Part shown: in pieces, positions 45,885-54,510 of the stretch
Numbering within the stretch: position 1 is the first letter of the stretch
Layout of the letters: each line of letters starts with the position of its first letter
Assembly (NCBI GenBank): GCA_020632795.1
Contig: JACKEV010000021.1
Span: forward strand, 62,001 to 126,000
Direction: 5' to 3'
Length of the DNA: 64,000 nucleotides
From: Alphaproteobacteria bacterium
GTDB taxonomy: Bacteria; Myxococcota_A; UBA796; CAJQPC01
Notes under the pieces: generated by a model
Databases searched by the model: none
Told to the model about the DNA's origin: nothing
Seen by the model: only the letters and a program-made list of their open reading frames with translations
Translations under genes and position numbers: made by a program

Positions 45885-46906
45885 TGACGAGGTCGTCGGA
45901 GCGGTACAAGGTCCCCCTCGGCCTGGGTCTGGCGCTGGATCAGGTCGGCGTCTCCCACACCGAGGTGCTGCGGCGTGCCGGGCTCCCGGGGGGTCTGTTC
46001 GACCAGAGTCGGGCCGCGCTGCCGCGATCCGACTACTTCGCGCTCTGGCGCGCCATCGCTGAGGTCTCGGGCGACCCGTCCGTCGGCCTGGCCATCGGCA
46101 GCGCGGCGGCGCCCGACGTGCTCGAGCCGGCGCTGCTGGCGGCCCTGGCCAGCGCGACGTACCGCGACGCGTTGACCCGCATCGCCCGGTTCAAGCGGCT
46201 GCTGTGCCACGAGGAGGTGACGCTGCACGACGCGGACGGCGTCGCCCCGGGCGCCGTCCGCGTGCGGTATCACGGCCAGGGCGACGCACCGGACGTCCCG
46301 GATGTCCTGGTCGACACGGAGTTCGCGTTCCTGCTGAACCTGGGGCGGCGCGGCACCCGCAGCCCCATCGCCCCGCTGGCCGTCCATCTGCGCCGCCGCG
46401 AGCTGGTCGTCGAGGTGGCCTATCGCGGGCTCTTCCGCTGCCCTCTGCGCACGGCCTGTCCGGTCGACGAGATCGTGCTCGCCGGGGTCGATCTGGATCG
46501 CCCGTTCGTGACGTTCAACGCTCCGCTTCTGGCGATCATCGAGCCTCGACTGGAGGCGGAGGTCGACGCCGCGCGCGCGCGCCGGACGACGACATCACGG
46601 GTGGAGGAGGCGCTCCGCAGCGGGCTCACCGGCGGCCGTCCGACGATCCACACCGTCGCCCGCCAGCTCGCGATGTCGGCGCGCACCCTGCAGCGGCAGC
46701 TCCGCGCGGAGGGCACGACGTTCGTAGACCGGGTCGGCGCCGTGCGGCGCGAGCTGTCCGAGCACTACCTCACCCACACCGCGTGGTCGCCCGCCGAGAT
46801 CGCCTACCTCGTGGGCTACGAGGAGACCTCGTCGTTCTACCGCGCCTTCCAGGGGTGGACGGGCCAGACCCCCGGCGACTTCCGGGCGGACCAGGCCGTG
46901 CCGTAG
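45884..46906 (+). CDS. AraC-family transcriptional regulator
   Basis: A 340-residue regulator. The N-terminal 190 residues are of the arabinose-binding-like type found in the OruR/PchR-like AraC group (LDQVGVSHTEVLRRAGL, YFALWRAIAEVSGDPSVGLAIG). Two C-terminal HTH motifs follow: TIHTVARQLAMSARTLQRQL and the AraC signature AEIAYLVGYEETSSFYRAFQGWTG. GTG at 45881 is an alternative start. It lies immediately upstream of a VOC gene, and a 21-bp direct repeat between them is the likely operator. Confidence 0.9.
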   Translation: MTRSSERYKVPLGLGLALDQVGVSHTEVLRRAGLPGGLFDQSRAALPRSDYFALWRAIAEVSGDPSVGLAIGSAAAPDVLEPALLAALASATYRDALTRIARFKRLLCHEEVTLHDADGVAPGAVRVRYHGQGDAPDVPDVLVDTEFAFLLNLGRRGTRSPIAPLAVHLRRRELVVEVAYRGLFRCPLRTACPVDEIVLAGVDLDRPFVTFNAPLLAIIEPRLEAEVDAARARRTTTSRVEEALRSGLTGGRPTIHTVARQLAMSARTLQRQLRAEGTTFVDRVGAVRRELSEHYLTHTAWSPAEIAYLVGYEETSSFYRAFQGWTGQTPGDFRADQAVP

Positions 46907-46907
46907 G

Positions 46908-46949
46908 CGATCTGGCGCGCGCCGCCAACGATCTGGCGCGCGAGGGCAA
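46908..46949. promoter_or_regulatory. Two 21-bp direct repeats, candidate AraC-type operator
   Basis: The unit CGATCTGGCGCGCG-N5-AA occurs at 46908-46928 and again directly at 46929-46949, with 18 of 21 bases identical. A 21-bp period puts both sites on one DNA face, as in AraC/XylS operators. It starts 1 base after the AraC gene and ends 59 bases before the VOC gene. Confidence 0.5.
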
Positions 46950-47008
46950 CGGCGCTGGGGACGACGCGCCCTAGAGTCGGGGCGCTCATCCACCCCCAGG
47001 AGCCTCCG

Positions 47009-48049
47009 ATGTCCGGAAAGTACCGCCGCCCGCGCACGCCCGACGGCCTGGCCGTCACGCCGGCGTTCACCGAGATCACACAGATATCGGTCATCACCCG
47101 CGACACCGACGCCATGGTCGACGCCCTCGCGGCCGCGCTGCACCCCGGGTCGTTCAAGGTGCTGTCGATGACCGCACCCGAGCTGTTCGACCGCCTGTAC
47201 GACGGCGAGCCCTCCGACTGGAGCATCCGCGCGGGCTTGACCTGGATCGGAGACATGCAGCTGGAGATCATCCAGCCGCTCACCGGGCGCACGGTGTTCG
47301 GTGACTTCCTGGAGGCCCGCGGCGGCCGGCCGGGCGTCGAGCACATCTACCTCGACCGGCGGACCGGATCGCTCACGGACGCCATCACGCTGCTCGCCGA
47401 AGCCGGCTTCCCGTGGCGACAGGAGGCCCACATGAACGCGGCCGGCAAGCTGGGGTGGATGCCGCTGCCCGCGATGCCCGGCTTCATGGCCCGAAAGCAC
47501 GGGGCGCGCTTCGGGTACACCAGCACGCAGGGCACCCTGAAGGTCGACGTCGAGCTGGCGCGGTTTCCCCCCGGCGTGTCCCAGCGGCTGGCGCTGCGGG
47601 CGGCGATCCCCGAGAAGTGGGTGCCGGCGGGCGACGACCGGCACTTCGAGTCCATGCCGGCGGACACGATCCTCCGGGACATCGACGCGCCGTACGTCGT
47701 GGGCCACAGCATGGACGCCCTGCTGGCCCACTGGGGCAGGCTGACCGACCGCGCGCCGGAGGTGGTGCCCTACGACGACGACGCGCTGCCCGGTCGGGGG
47801 CGGGTGGCCCGCGTCGGCTTCAACACGACCTCGCTGTTCCTGGTGGAGCCGGAGGCCGGGATGGTCGCCGACGTCCTGGAGCGGAACGGCGAGGGCGTCG
47901 GCCTCGTTCGCGCCCGCCCGGCTGGATCGCTCGGCGACGCCGTGCCGGCGCTGGAGGCCCGCGGCTGGGCGGTCCGTGTCGTGGGGGAAGGCGCAGGCGC
48001 GACGCACCCGGACGTGCCGTTCGCGCTGTGGCTGACCGAGTCGCCCTAG
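47009..48049 (+). CDS. VOC (vicinal oxygen chelate)/glyoxalase-fold protein, two modules
   Basis: A 346-residue protein. The N-terminal module (about 18-125) has the VOC pattern TEITQISVITRDTDAMVDAL, MQLEIIQPLTG and GVEHIYLD, where His and Glu would be metal ligands. A second, less clear module (about 225-340) ends WAVRVVGEG. Relatives include epimerases, dioxygenases and glyoxalases. The activity cannot be assigned. It has its own ribosome binding site (CAGGAG) and probably responds to the upstream AraC regulator. Confidence 0.68.
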   Translation: MSGKYRRPRTPDGLAVTPAFTEITQISVITRDTDAMVDALAAALHPGSFKVLSMTAPELFDRLYDGEPSDWSIRAGLTWIGDMQLEIIQPLTGRTVFGDFLEARGGRPGVEHIYLDRRTGSLTDAITLLAEAGFPWRQEAHMNAAGKLGWMPLPAMPGFMARKHGARFGYTSTQGTLKVDVELARFPPGVSQRLALRAAIPEKWVPAGDDRHFESMPADTILRDIDAPYVVGHSMDALLAHWGRLTDRAPEVVPYDDDALPGRGRVARVGFNTTSLFLVEPEAGMVADVLERNGEGVGLVRARPAGSLGDAVPALEARGWAVRVVGEGAGATHPDVPFALWLTESP

Positions 48050-48134
48050 CCCGCGCTGGCAGGGGAGGGGACAGGGCCTGCGGGATAACCTGCTCTCGGT
48101 GACGGAGACCCGCTGACGGCGTCGCAGGCGCGCT

Positions 48135-48165
48135 ACACTCCTCCTCGCTGGTGCGCCTGGAGTGT
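48135..48165. promoter_or_regulatory. 7-bp inverted repeat overlapping a possible -10, upstream of fetAB
   Basis: ACACTCC (48135-48141) and GGAGTGT (48159-48165) are perfect inverted repeats with a 17-base spacer. The left arm overlaps TACACT, a possible -10 element. The right arm is 4 bases before the ATG of a 13-codon reading frame. It could be an operator or an RNA hairpin hiding the start. Confidence 0.35.
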
Positions 48166-48169
48166 GCCC

Positions 48170-48207
48170 ATGACCCTCACCCCCGAGGCCGCAGAGGCGC
48201 TGCGCTT

Positions 48208-48211
<4 letters not shown>
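48170..48211 (+). CDS. 13-codon leader reading frame coupled to the fetA-like gene
   Basis: ATG (48170) to TGA (48211) encodes MTLTPEAAEALRL. The TGA lies inside the GTGA that contains the ABC ATPase start, so translation of the short frame would deliver ribosomes to that gene. The peptide resembles the first residues of A-type iron-sulfur carriers (IscA/ErpA). It might therefore be a decayed remnant instead of a true leader. Confidence 0.3.
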
Positions 48212-48827
<616 letters not shown>

Positions 48828-48831
<4 letters not shown>

Positions 48832-49622
48832 CCGGCCCCGTGGACATCGGCCCCCTGGAGCTGGCGGCGGCGGCGTTCCTGCTCCTGCTGAACGGGCTCG
48901 TCTCGGTGGCCCTGGGCCTGGGGCTGGAGCGGCGCCTGGCGGTGGCGGCTTTGCGGTCGGTCGTGCAGCTCACCCTCCTGGGCGCGGTGCTGGTGCCGGT
49001 GTTCTCCATCGCCCACCCGGCGCTGGTGCTGGGCCTCGCGGCGGTCATGATCGCCCTGGCCGGGGTGGAGGCGGTGCGGCGGACCACGCGCAGCTTCCGG
49101 GGGGCGCGCTGGGCGGGGCTGGGGGCGATGGCGGTGTCGGCCTCGGTCACCACCGCGCTGGCCACGGCGGTCATCCTGGACGTCTCCCCATGGTGGACGC
49201 CGCGCTACTTCATCCCGATGCTGGGGATGATCCTGGGGAACTCCCTGACCGGTGTGAGCCTGGGGCTGGAGACCTCGCTGCGCCTGCTGGACACCCGCCG
49301 GGCCGAGGTGGAGCGCCTGCTGGCCTTCGGGGCGAGCTGGTGGGAGGCCAGCCGCGACATCGCCGCCGAGGCCGTCCGCACCGGCATGATCCCCATCCTG
49401 AACACCATGAGCGTGGTGGGTCTGGTCACCATCCCCGGCATGATGACCGGGCAGATCCTGGGGGGCACCGCGCCGGGCCTGGCCGCGCGTTACCAGATGC
49501 TCATCCTCTTCCTCATCGCGGCGGCGGTGGCCCTGGGGACGACGCTGGCCACGCTGGTGGCGGTGCGGGCGGTGTTCGACGGGGAGGACCGGCTGCGGGC
49601 GGAGCGGATCCTGGGGGGGTGA
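48828..49622 (+). CDS. fetB: ABC transporter permease, FetB (YbbM, UPF0014)-like
   Basis: A 264-residue protein with about seven transmembrane helices. The UPF0014/FetB features are clear: LRSVVQLTLLGAVLVPVF, YFIPMLGMILGNSLTGVSLG and VGLVTIPGMMTGQILGGTAP. It forms the membrane part of the putative iron exporter with the upstream ATPase, to which it is translationally coupled. Its stop codon lies inside a palindrome shared with the convergent aat gene. Confidence 0.88.
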
Positions 49623-49632
49623 CCCTCACCCC
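49616..49632. terminator. Palindrome containing the stop codons of both fetB and aat
   Basis: GGGGTGA (49616-49622) and TCACCCC (49626-49632) form a perfect seven-base-pair stem with a CCC loop. The TGA in each arm is the stop codon of one of the two convergent genes. There is no T-run, so any termination would be weak. Confidence 0.35.
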
Positions 49633-50357
49633 GGCCGCCACACCTCCCCCAACGCCGCCGCGCAGTCCAGGTCCCCATCCAGCCGCCACGGCCCCCGCCG
49701 GGTGTCGTCGGCCAGCCCGACCTGCAGCAGGGTGAGGTAGCGCTCCCGGGGGATGTCCTCGGCGCCGAAGCGGGCCAGGTGGTCGGTGTAGACCTGGCTG
49801 TCGATGAGGGAGAAGCGCCACCGCCGAAGCTGGGCCACCAGGGTGACGAAGCCCACCTTGGAGGCGTCGCTGGCCCTCGCGAACATCGACTCCCCGAAGT
49901 AGACGCTGCCCAGGGCCACCCCGTAGAGCCCGCCCACCAGCGCGCCGTCGTCCCAGACCTCCACGGAGTGCGCGAAGCCCAGGCGGTGGAGCTGGCAGTA
50001 GCCGTCCCGCATCTCGTCGGTGATCCAGGTGCCCCGCTGACCCGGGCGCCAGGCCTCGGCGCAGCCGTCGATGACGTCTTCGAAGCGCTGGTCCAGGGTG
50101 ACCTCGAACGGCCGGCGGCGCATCACCTTGCGCAGGGAGCGCCCCACCGTCAGCGCGTCGGGCATCAGCACGAAGCGCGGGTCCGGGCTGTGCCACAGGA
50201 TGGGCTGGCCCTCGGAGTACCACGGGAAGATGCCCATGCTGTAGGCCAGCAGCAGGCGGTGCGGGTGCAGGTCGCCGCCCACCGCGAGCAGCCCGTCGGA
50301 GCGCGCCAGGCGTGGATCCGGGAAGACGTGCTCGGGGGGCAGGGCGAAGACGGGCAT
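49626..50357 (-). CDS. aat: Leucyl/phenylalanyl-tRNA-protein transferase
   Basis: A 243-residue enzyme that adds Leu or Phe to N-terminal Arg/Lys of proteins, marking them for ClpAP (N-degron pathway). Motifs include FPDPRLARSDGLLAVGGDL, YSMGIFPWYSEGQPILWHSP, GTWITDEMRDGYCQLHRLG, HSVEVWDDGALVGGLYGV and LIDSQVYTDHLARFGAEDI. The length is standard. It diverges from the deoxynucleoside kinase gene. Confidence 0.94.
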   Translation of the reverse strand: MPVFALPPEHVFPDPRLARSDGLLAVGGDLHPHRLLLAYSMGIFPWYSEGQPILWHSPDPRFVLMPDALTVGRSLRKVMRRRPFEVTLDQRFEDVIDGCAEAWRPGQRGTWITDEMRDGYCQLHRLGFAHSVEVWDDGALVGGLYGVALGSVYFGESMFARASDASKVGFVTLVAQLRRWRFSLIDSQVYTDHLARFGAEDIPRERYLTLLQVGLADDTRRGPWRLDGDLDCAAALGEVWRPG

Positions 50358-50381
50358 CGCCGCGAAGCGTAGCAGGTTAGG

Positions 50382-51065
50382 ATGCCAGCCACCGACCCCC
50401 GGACCCCGAGCATCATGGAACAACTCCAGGACATCTTCATCGGCATCGCCGGCATCATCGGCGCCGGCAAGACCACCCTCGCCACCGCCCTGGGCGAGCA
50501 CCTCGGCCTGCCCGTCTACTTCGAACCGGTGGCCGACAACGAGTACCTGGAGGACTTCTACCGGGACACCGCGAAGTACGCCTTCGCCACCCAGATCTAC
50601 CTGTTGAACCGCCGCTTCCAGCAGCACCAGGAGATCATCTGGCGCGGCGGCGGCGGGGTCCAGGACCGCACCATCTACGAGGACGCCGTCTTCGCCAAGA
50701 TGCTCTCGGACATCGGCCTGATGGACGCGCGCGACTACCGCACCTACCTCCAGCTCTTCAAGCACATGAGCAACTTCATGTGCCGGCCCAGCGTCATCGT
50801 CTACCTCGACGTCAAGCCCGAGCGCAGCATGGAGCGGGTGAAGATGCGCAGCCGCGACGTCGAGTCCGGCCTCACCCTGGACTACCTCCAGGCGCTCTAC
50901 GCCGAGTACGAGAACTTCATCGCCGACATCTCCCGCACCATCCCCGTCATCCGGGTGGACTGGGACCAGTTCCGGGACGCCGAGGAGATGGCCCAGGTCA
51001 TCGAGCAGGAGTACCTGCACGCCACCTTCCTCAGGCAGGTGACCTGGAAGCCGACCAAGGCTTGA
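50382..51065 (+). CDS. Deoxynucleoside kinase (dAdo/dGuo/dCyd kinase family)
   Basis: A 227-residue kinase of the dNK family. The P-loop is GIAGIIGAGKTT near residues 22-32 and the Asp-Arg-Thr motif is GGVQDRTIYEDAVF. A PSVIVYLDVKPE strand is followed by an Arg-rich lid (MERVKMRSRD). It phosphorylates deoxynucleosides for dNTP salvage, complementing the thymidine kinase at 7726. ATG 50382 follows AGG by 5 bases; ATG 50415 is an alternative that trims 11 residues. Confidence 0.87.
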   Translation: MPATDPRTPSIMEQLQDIFIGIAGIIGAGKTTLATALGEHLGLPVYFEPVADNEYLEDFYRDTAKYAFATQIYLLNRRFQQHQEIIWRGGGGVQDRTIYEDAVFAKMLSDIGLMDARDYRTYLQLFKHMSNFMCRPSVIVYLDVKPERSMERVKMRSRDVESGLTLDYLQALYAEYENFIADISRTIPVIRVDWDQFRDAEEMAQVIEQEYLHATFLRQVTWKPTKA

Positions 51066-51072
51066 TGCGCGG

Positions 51073-52860
51073 ATGCCCTTCACCCCCAAGGACTGGGAGT
51101 GGATGGCGCTGGCCGCGGCGGCGGCGGGGTGGGCCCTGGGGCGCTGGGCGTGGCCCCGGGTGGCGGCCCGGGTGGCGCACCGTGTGCCCGAGCGGCTACG
51201 CGCGGCCTGGGCGCACCCGGCGACCGACTGGCTGCTCGCCGCCCTCTGCGTGCTCGCGGCGGGCTGGCCGGCCTGGGCGGTGTGGTCCCGGCTGACCCCG
51301 GCCCGCGCCCCGATGGGCCCGGACTACGAGAACTTCGTCGGCAGCGCCCTGGCCTTCGAGACCGGCCGCTGGGACCTCTACTTCAACGACCGCTACCCGG
51401 GCTACCCCTGGCTGGTCAGCGTGGTCGCCCCCGACGCCCTGTCCCTGCCGCGCGCCGGGACCACGCTGAGCATGGCGCTGACAGCGCTGGCGGCGGCGCC
51501 GCTGTACTGGATCGGGCGGCTGGTGTCGGGGCGGGCGGCCGGGGTGGTGGGCGCGCTCCTGGGGCTGCGGCTGGCGGTCAGCCTGGACGTGGGCCACAGC
51601 TTCACCCACTACCCCCTCACCGCGACCCTGGACCTCGCGATGGTGGCGCTGGCCTGCGGCCTGGCCCTGACCCGCTCCCGGGCGGTCGCGGTGGCCTGCG
51701 TCGGGGGCCTGGTGGCGGCGGCGACCCTGGCCATCGCCAGCGATCCCAAGCAGATCCCCCTCGCTCTGGGCCTCTGCGGGCTGGCCGCGCTCTCCGCGGC
51801 GGCGCGGGGACCGGGGCGCTGGCTGCGCCTGCCGCTGGCCCTGGCGACCTTCGCCCCGCTGCCCCTCGCCCACGCCCTGGTCGGGCGCTACCACCTCGGC
51901 CTGCTCAGCCTGGAGGCCCTGACCATCCGCACCCCGCTGACCTTCACCGACCGGGAGGCCCTCAAGGCCGTGCAGGAGCAGGGCTTCGCCCTGGGGGACC
52001 CCGGCGCGATGCAACTCCTGCTTCCGTCGTTCCGACGGGTGGCCGAGAACGTGCAGCCCAAGGTCCACGGCGCCCCGGACCCGGGCTTCGTGGAGGCCCT
52101 CGGGCAGATCTTCCCGATGACATCGATGTTGTGGGTGGGGCTGCTGCTGGCGCTGGTGCCGCTGTGGCTCGCCCGGGGGAGGGGACCTCGGGCAGGGCGG
52201 GCCCTGGCGGCGGTGGCGCTGCTGGGCTTCGCGGCCAGCGGGCTCAGCCCGGCGCGCCTGCACTACGCCCACCGCTACGGGCTGCCCTACGCCCAGGCGG
52301 CGCCGGTGGGGGCGGCCTCGGCGGTGGGGCTGGCCCTGGGCGGCTGGGGGGTCGCCGGGCTGGGGGCCGTGGCGCTGAGCGTCGGCCCCTACGCGGCGGT
52401 GGACCGCAGCTTCCTCCAGCGGGAGGCCGACCAGGGGGACATCTGGATCGGCTACGAGAAGGCCATGGACGTCGACACCCTGGAGTGGGTGGCCGAGCAC
52501 CTGCCCGCCGACAGCACGATCTTCGACTTCGGGGAGCGCCAGGCCATGACCGTGCTCGCGGCGGCCTTCCCCTACGTGCGCTGCGCGGACGACGCCCGCG
52601 TGTGCAGCGGGGTGATGCCCGAGACCCCGGGGACCCTGGTGGCCCTGGTGCGGGCGAACGACTTCATCAGCTCCGAGCTGCCCGGCGGCCCCCGGGAGCG
52701 CCTCCGCGCCGACCGCTACGGCCGGCTGCCCGACACCCTGGGGGACTGCTGGCAGCGCCGCTACATGCCGGGGCCGAACATCGGCTTCTACGTGTGGACC
52801 TGCGCCTCACCCCCCGAGGGCTGGCCCAGCCCCGCCCCCCGGCCCGCCACCCACCGCTGA
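51073..52860 (+). CDS. Polytopic membrane protein, GT39 (PMT)-like glycosyltransferase candidate
   Basis: A 595-residue protein with about ten to twelve transmembrane helices and two large loops. MGPDYENFVGSALAFETGRW followed by DRYPGYPWLVS resembles the first periplasmic loop (with its acidic residues) of C-type, polyprenyl-phosphate-dependent glycosyltransferases. DVGHSFTHYPLTATLDL fits the same group. The C-terminal 150 residues form a soluble domain. The last 18 codons overlap the convergent array gene A, and the final PRPATHR is encoded by a 57-bp repeat also found at 53716. Confidence 0.62.
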   Translation: MPFTPKDWEWMALAAAAAGWALGRWAWPRVAARVAHRVPERLRAAWAHPATDWLLAALCVLAAGWPAWAVWSRLTPARAPMGPDYENFVGSALAFETGRWDLYFNDRYPGYPWLVSVVAPDALSLPRAGTTLSMALTALAAAPLYWIGRLVSGRAAGVVGALLGLRLAVSLDVGHSFTHYPLTATLDLAMVALACGLALTRSRAVAVACVGGLVAAATLAIASDPKQIPLALGLCGLAALSAAARGPGRWLRLPLALATFAPLPLAHALVGRYHLGLLSLEALTIRTPLTFTDREALKAVQEQGFALGDPGAMQLLLPSFRRVAENVQPKVHGAPDPGFVEALGQIFPMTSMLWVGLLLALVPLWLARGRGPRAGRALAAVALLGFAASGLSPARLHYAHRYGLPYAQAAPVGAASAVGLALGGWGVAGLGAVALSVGPYAAVDRSFLQREADQGDIWIGYEKAMDVDTLEWVAEHLPADSTIFDFGERQAMTVLAAAFPYVRCADDARVCSGVMPETPGTLVALVRANDFISSELPGGPRERLRADRYGRLPDTLGDCWQRRYMPGPNIGFYVWTCASPPEGWPSPAPRPATHR

Positions 52861-53625
52861 GGGATCCGGCATCGGGCGCAGCCAGCGGCCGCCGTTGCGC
52901 CGGAGGGCGACCAGCGCCAGCGCCGTAGCGAGGATCCCCAGCCCCTGGGCCCCGCCGGGCAGCGTGAGGTCCGGGGTGCCCAGCGGCCCGTCGTACAGCT
53001 CGGGGAAGAGCAGGCTGCCGGTGAACACCAGCCCCAGGCTGTGGATGCGGATGGCCATCCAGCGGTCTTGACCCCAGAGCGCCGCCAGGGTGAGCGAGAC
53101 CCCGAACGTGATGATCTGCCGCCCCAGCGGGTGGAGGTCGGGGTTGTCGTGCTGGACGGCCGCGACCCACAGCCCCAGCCCCAGCAGCCAGGCCCACCCC
53201 AGGTCCAGCCGCAGGCTGGGCTGCTGCGGGTCTTTGCTCATCCAGGCGGTGGACCACCCGCCGATCCCGACGATGAGCAGCGCGGCGGCGATCAAAGGGG
53301 TCCACGCGCCGTTCTCGAAGGCCCAGATGGCGCTTCCGCCGATGTTGCCAGCGATGAGGAGGAAGACAAGCGTGCCCCCGATCCGTCGCGGCAAGGCCCG
53401 AAAGAGCGGCACGCAGGTGCACATCACCCCCGCCACCCACAGCGAGACGGTCTTGCCCAGGAGCAGGAGGTCAAACTCGACGTCCGCCCGGAGCACCAGC
53501 ACCAGCACGGTGGCGACCGGCGCGAGCAGCCAGAACCCGAAGCTCAGCTTCCACGGCGCGCGGGCCAGCACCGCCGCCAGGACCAGCACGACCACGCCCA
53601 TGGTGATCAACGCGATGACATTCAT
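52807..53625 (-). CDS. Array membrane protein A (DLGWAW family)
   Basis: A 272-residue protein with eight or nine predicted transmembrane helices. Family motifs are HAPWK-like RAPWKLSFGFW (helix 2), LPRRIGGT, LRLDLGWAWLLGLGLW, HDNPDLHPLGRQ, GQDRWMAIRIH, PELYDGPLGTPDL and the end RNGGRWLRP. It belongs to the A-B-C subgroup. GGAGG precedes the ATG, and the start overlaps the stop of a 28-codon reading frame (ATGA). The 3' end overlaps the convergent glycosyltransferase-like gene by 54 bases. The function is unknown. Confidence 0.78.
   Translation of the reverse strand: MNVIALITMGVVVLVLAAVLARAPWKLSFGFWLLAPVATVLVLVLRADVEFDLLLLGKTVSLWVAGVMCTCVPLFRALPRRIGGTLVFLLIAGNIGGSAIWAFENGAWTPLIAAALLIVGIGGWSTAWMSKDPQQPSLRLDLGWAWLLGLGLWVAAVQHDNPDLHPLGRQIITFGVSLTLAALWGQDRWMAIRIHSLGLVFTGSLLFPELYDGPLGTPDLTLPGGAQGLGILATALALVALRRNGGRWLRPMPDPSAVGGGPGGGAGPALGG
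52831..52887. repeat. 57-bp direct repeat, copy 1
   Basis: Exact match to 53716-53772. It encodes the C-terminal segment of array gene A on the minus strand and, on the plus strand, the last nine codons plus stop of the gene ending at 52860. Confidence 0.9.
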
Positions 53626-53708
53626 TGTTCCTCCAGATGGTGTCTCAGGTTCTTCAACAGCGCGGCCAGCATTCGGCCTGGCAGGTGGACCTCCACGGGC
53701 TCCTGCAC
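53622..53708 (-). CDS. Possible 28-residue protein between array genes B and A
   Basis: A GTG at 53708, two bases after the stop of gene B, opens a 28-codon frame whose TGA overlaps the ATG of gene A. The last 16 residues (MLAALLKNLRHHLEEQ) would form an amphipathic helix; an internal ATG starts at that Met. Both junctions are tight, as for a real coupled gene. It is too short for coding statistics to be convincing. Confidence 0.35.
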   Translation of the reverse strand: MQEPVEVHLPGRMLAALLKNLRHHLEEQ

Positions 53709-53709
53709 C

Positions 53710-54510
53710 TCACCCCCCGCCCCCCGGCCCGCCACCCACCGCTGAGGGATCCGGCATCGGGCGCAGCCAGCGCGCCCCGTTGCGCCAGAGTCCGGCCAGG
53801 CCCAGGAGCGAAGCGAGCGCCCCCAGCCCCTCGGCCCCCCCCGGTATCTTGAGGTCCGGCGTGGCCAGGGGCCCTGCGTACAGCTCAGGGAAGAGCAGGT
53901 AGCCGAAGAAGATCAGGGTCAGGGTGTGGATGCGGATGGCCAGCCAGCGACTCTGACCCCAGAGCGCCGCCAGGATGAGCGAGGCCCCGATCGCGACCAA
54001 CTGCCGCCCCAGCGGGTAGAGATCGGGGTTGTCGTGCTGGACGGCCGCGACCCACGCCGTCATCCCCAGCACCCAGGCCCACCCCAGGTCCACCCGCATG
54101 ATCGGCTGCTGAGGGTCCTCGCTCACCCAGGTGGAGGACCACCCACCGATCCCGAGGATGAGCAGCGCGCCGGCGAGCGCAGGGGTCCACCCGCCGTTCT
54201 TCCAGGCCCAGATGGAGCTCGCGCCGAGGTTGCCGGCGACGAGGATGAAGATGATCGTGCCCCCGACCCGTCGCGGTAGGGCCCGCAACAACGGCACGCA
54301 GGAGCACATCACCGCCGCCATGCACAGCGAGGCGGCCTTGCCCAGGACCAGGAGATCCGACGCGGCGTCCGCCCGGAGCACCAGCACCAGCATGGTGGCC
54401 GCAGGCACAAGCAGCCAGAACCCGAAGCTCAGCTTCCACGGCGCGCGGCTCAGCGCCGCCGTCAGGGCCAGCACGACCACGCCAAGGATGCACAGCGCGA
54501 TGACGTTCAT
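53710..54510 (-). CDS. Array membrane protein B (DLGWAW family)
   Basis: A 266-residue paralogue, closest to A and C. Motifs: RAPWKLSFGFW, LPRRVGGT, MRVDLGWAWVLGM, HDNPDLYPLGRQ, GQSRWLAIRIHT, PELYAGPLATPDLKIPGG and RNGARWLRPMPDPS. Eight or nine transmembrane helices. The start abuts the stop of gene C with no gap. Its 3' end carries the second copy of the 57-bp repeat. Confidence 0.8.
   Translation of the reverse strand: MNVIALCILGVVVLALTAALSRAPWKLSFGFWLLVPAATMLVLVLRADAASDLLVLGKAASLCMAAVMCSCVPLLRALPRRVGGTIIFILVAGNLGASSIWAWKNGGWTPALAGALLILGIGGWSSTWVSEDPQQPIMRVDLGWAWVLGMTAWVAAVQHDNPDLYPLGRQLVAIGASLILAALWGQSRWLAIRIHTLTLIFFGYLLFPELYAGPLATPDLKIPGGAEGLGALASLLGLAGLWRNGARWLRPMPDPSAVGGGPGGGG
53716..53772. 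repeat. 57-bp direct repeat, copy 2
   Basis: Exact match to 52831-52887, 885 bp away. Here it covers the C-terminal codons of gene B (the PMPDPSAVGGGPGGG region) and has no gene on the other strand. Confidence 0.9.

Noticed and set aside
46908..46949. Target-site duplication of an insertion element
   Set aside because: The two copies are directly adjacent with nothing inserted, and the 21-bp period with partial divergence fits an operator better.
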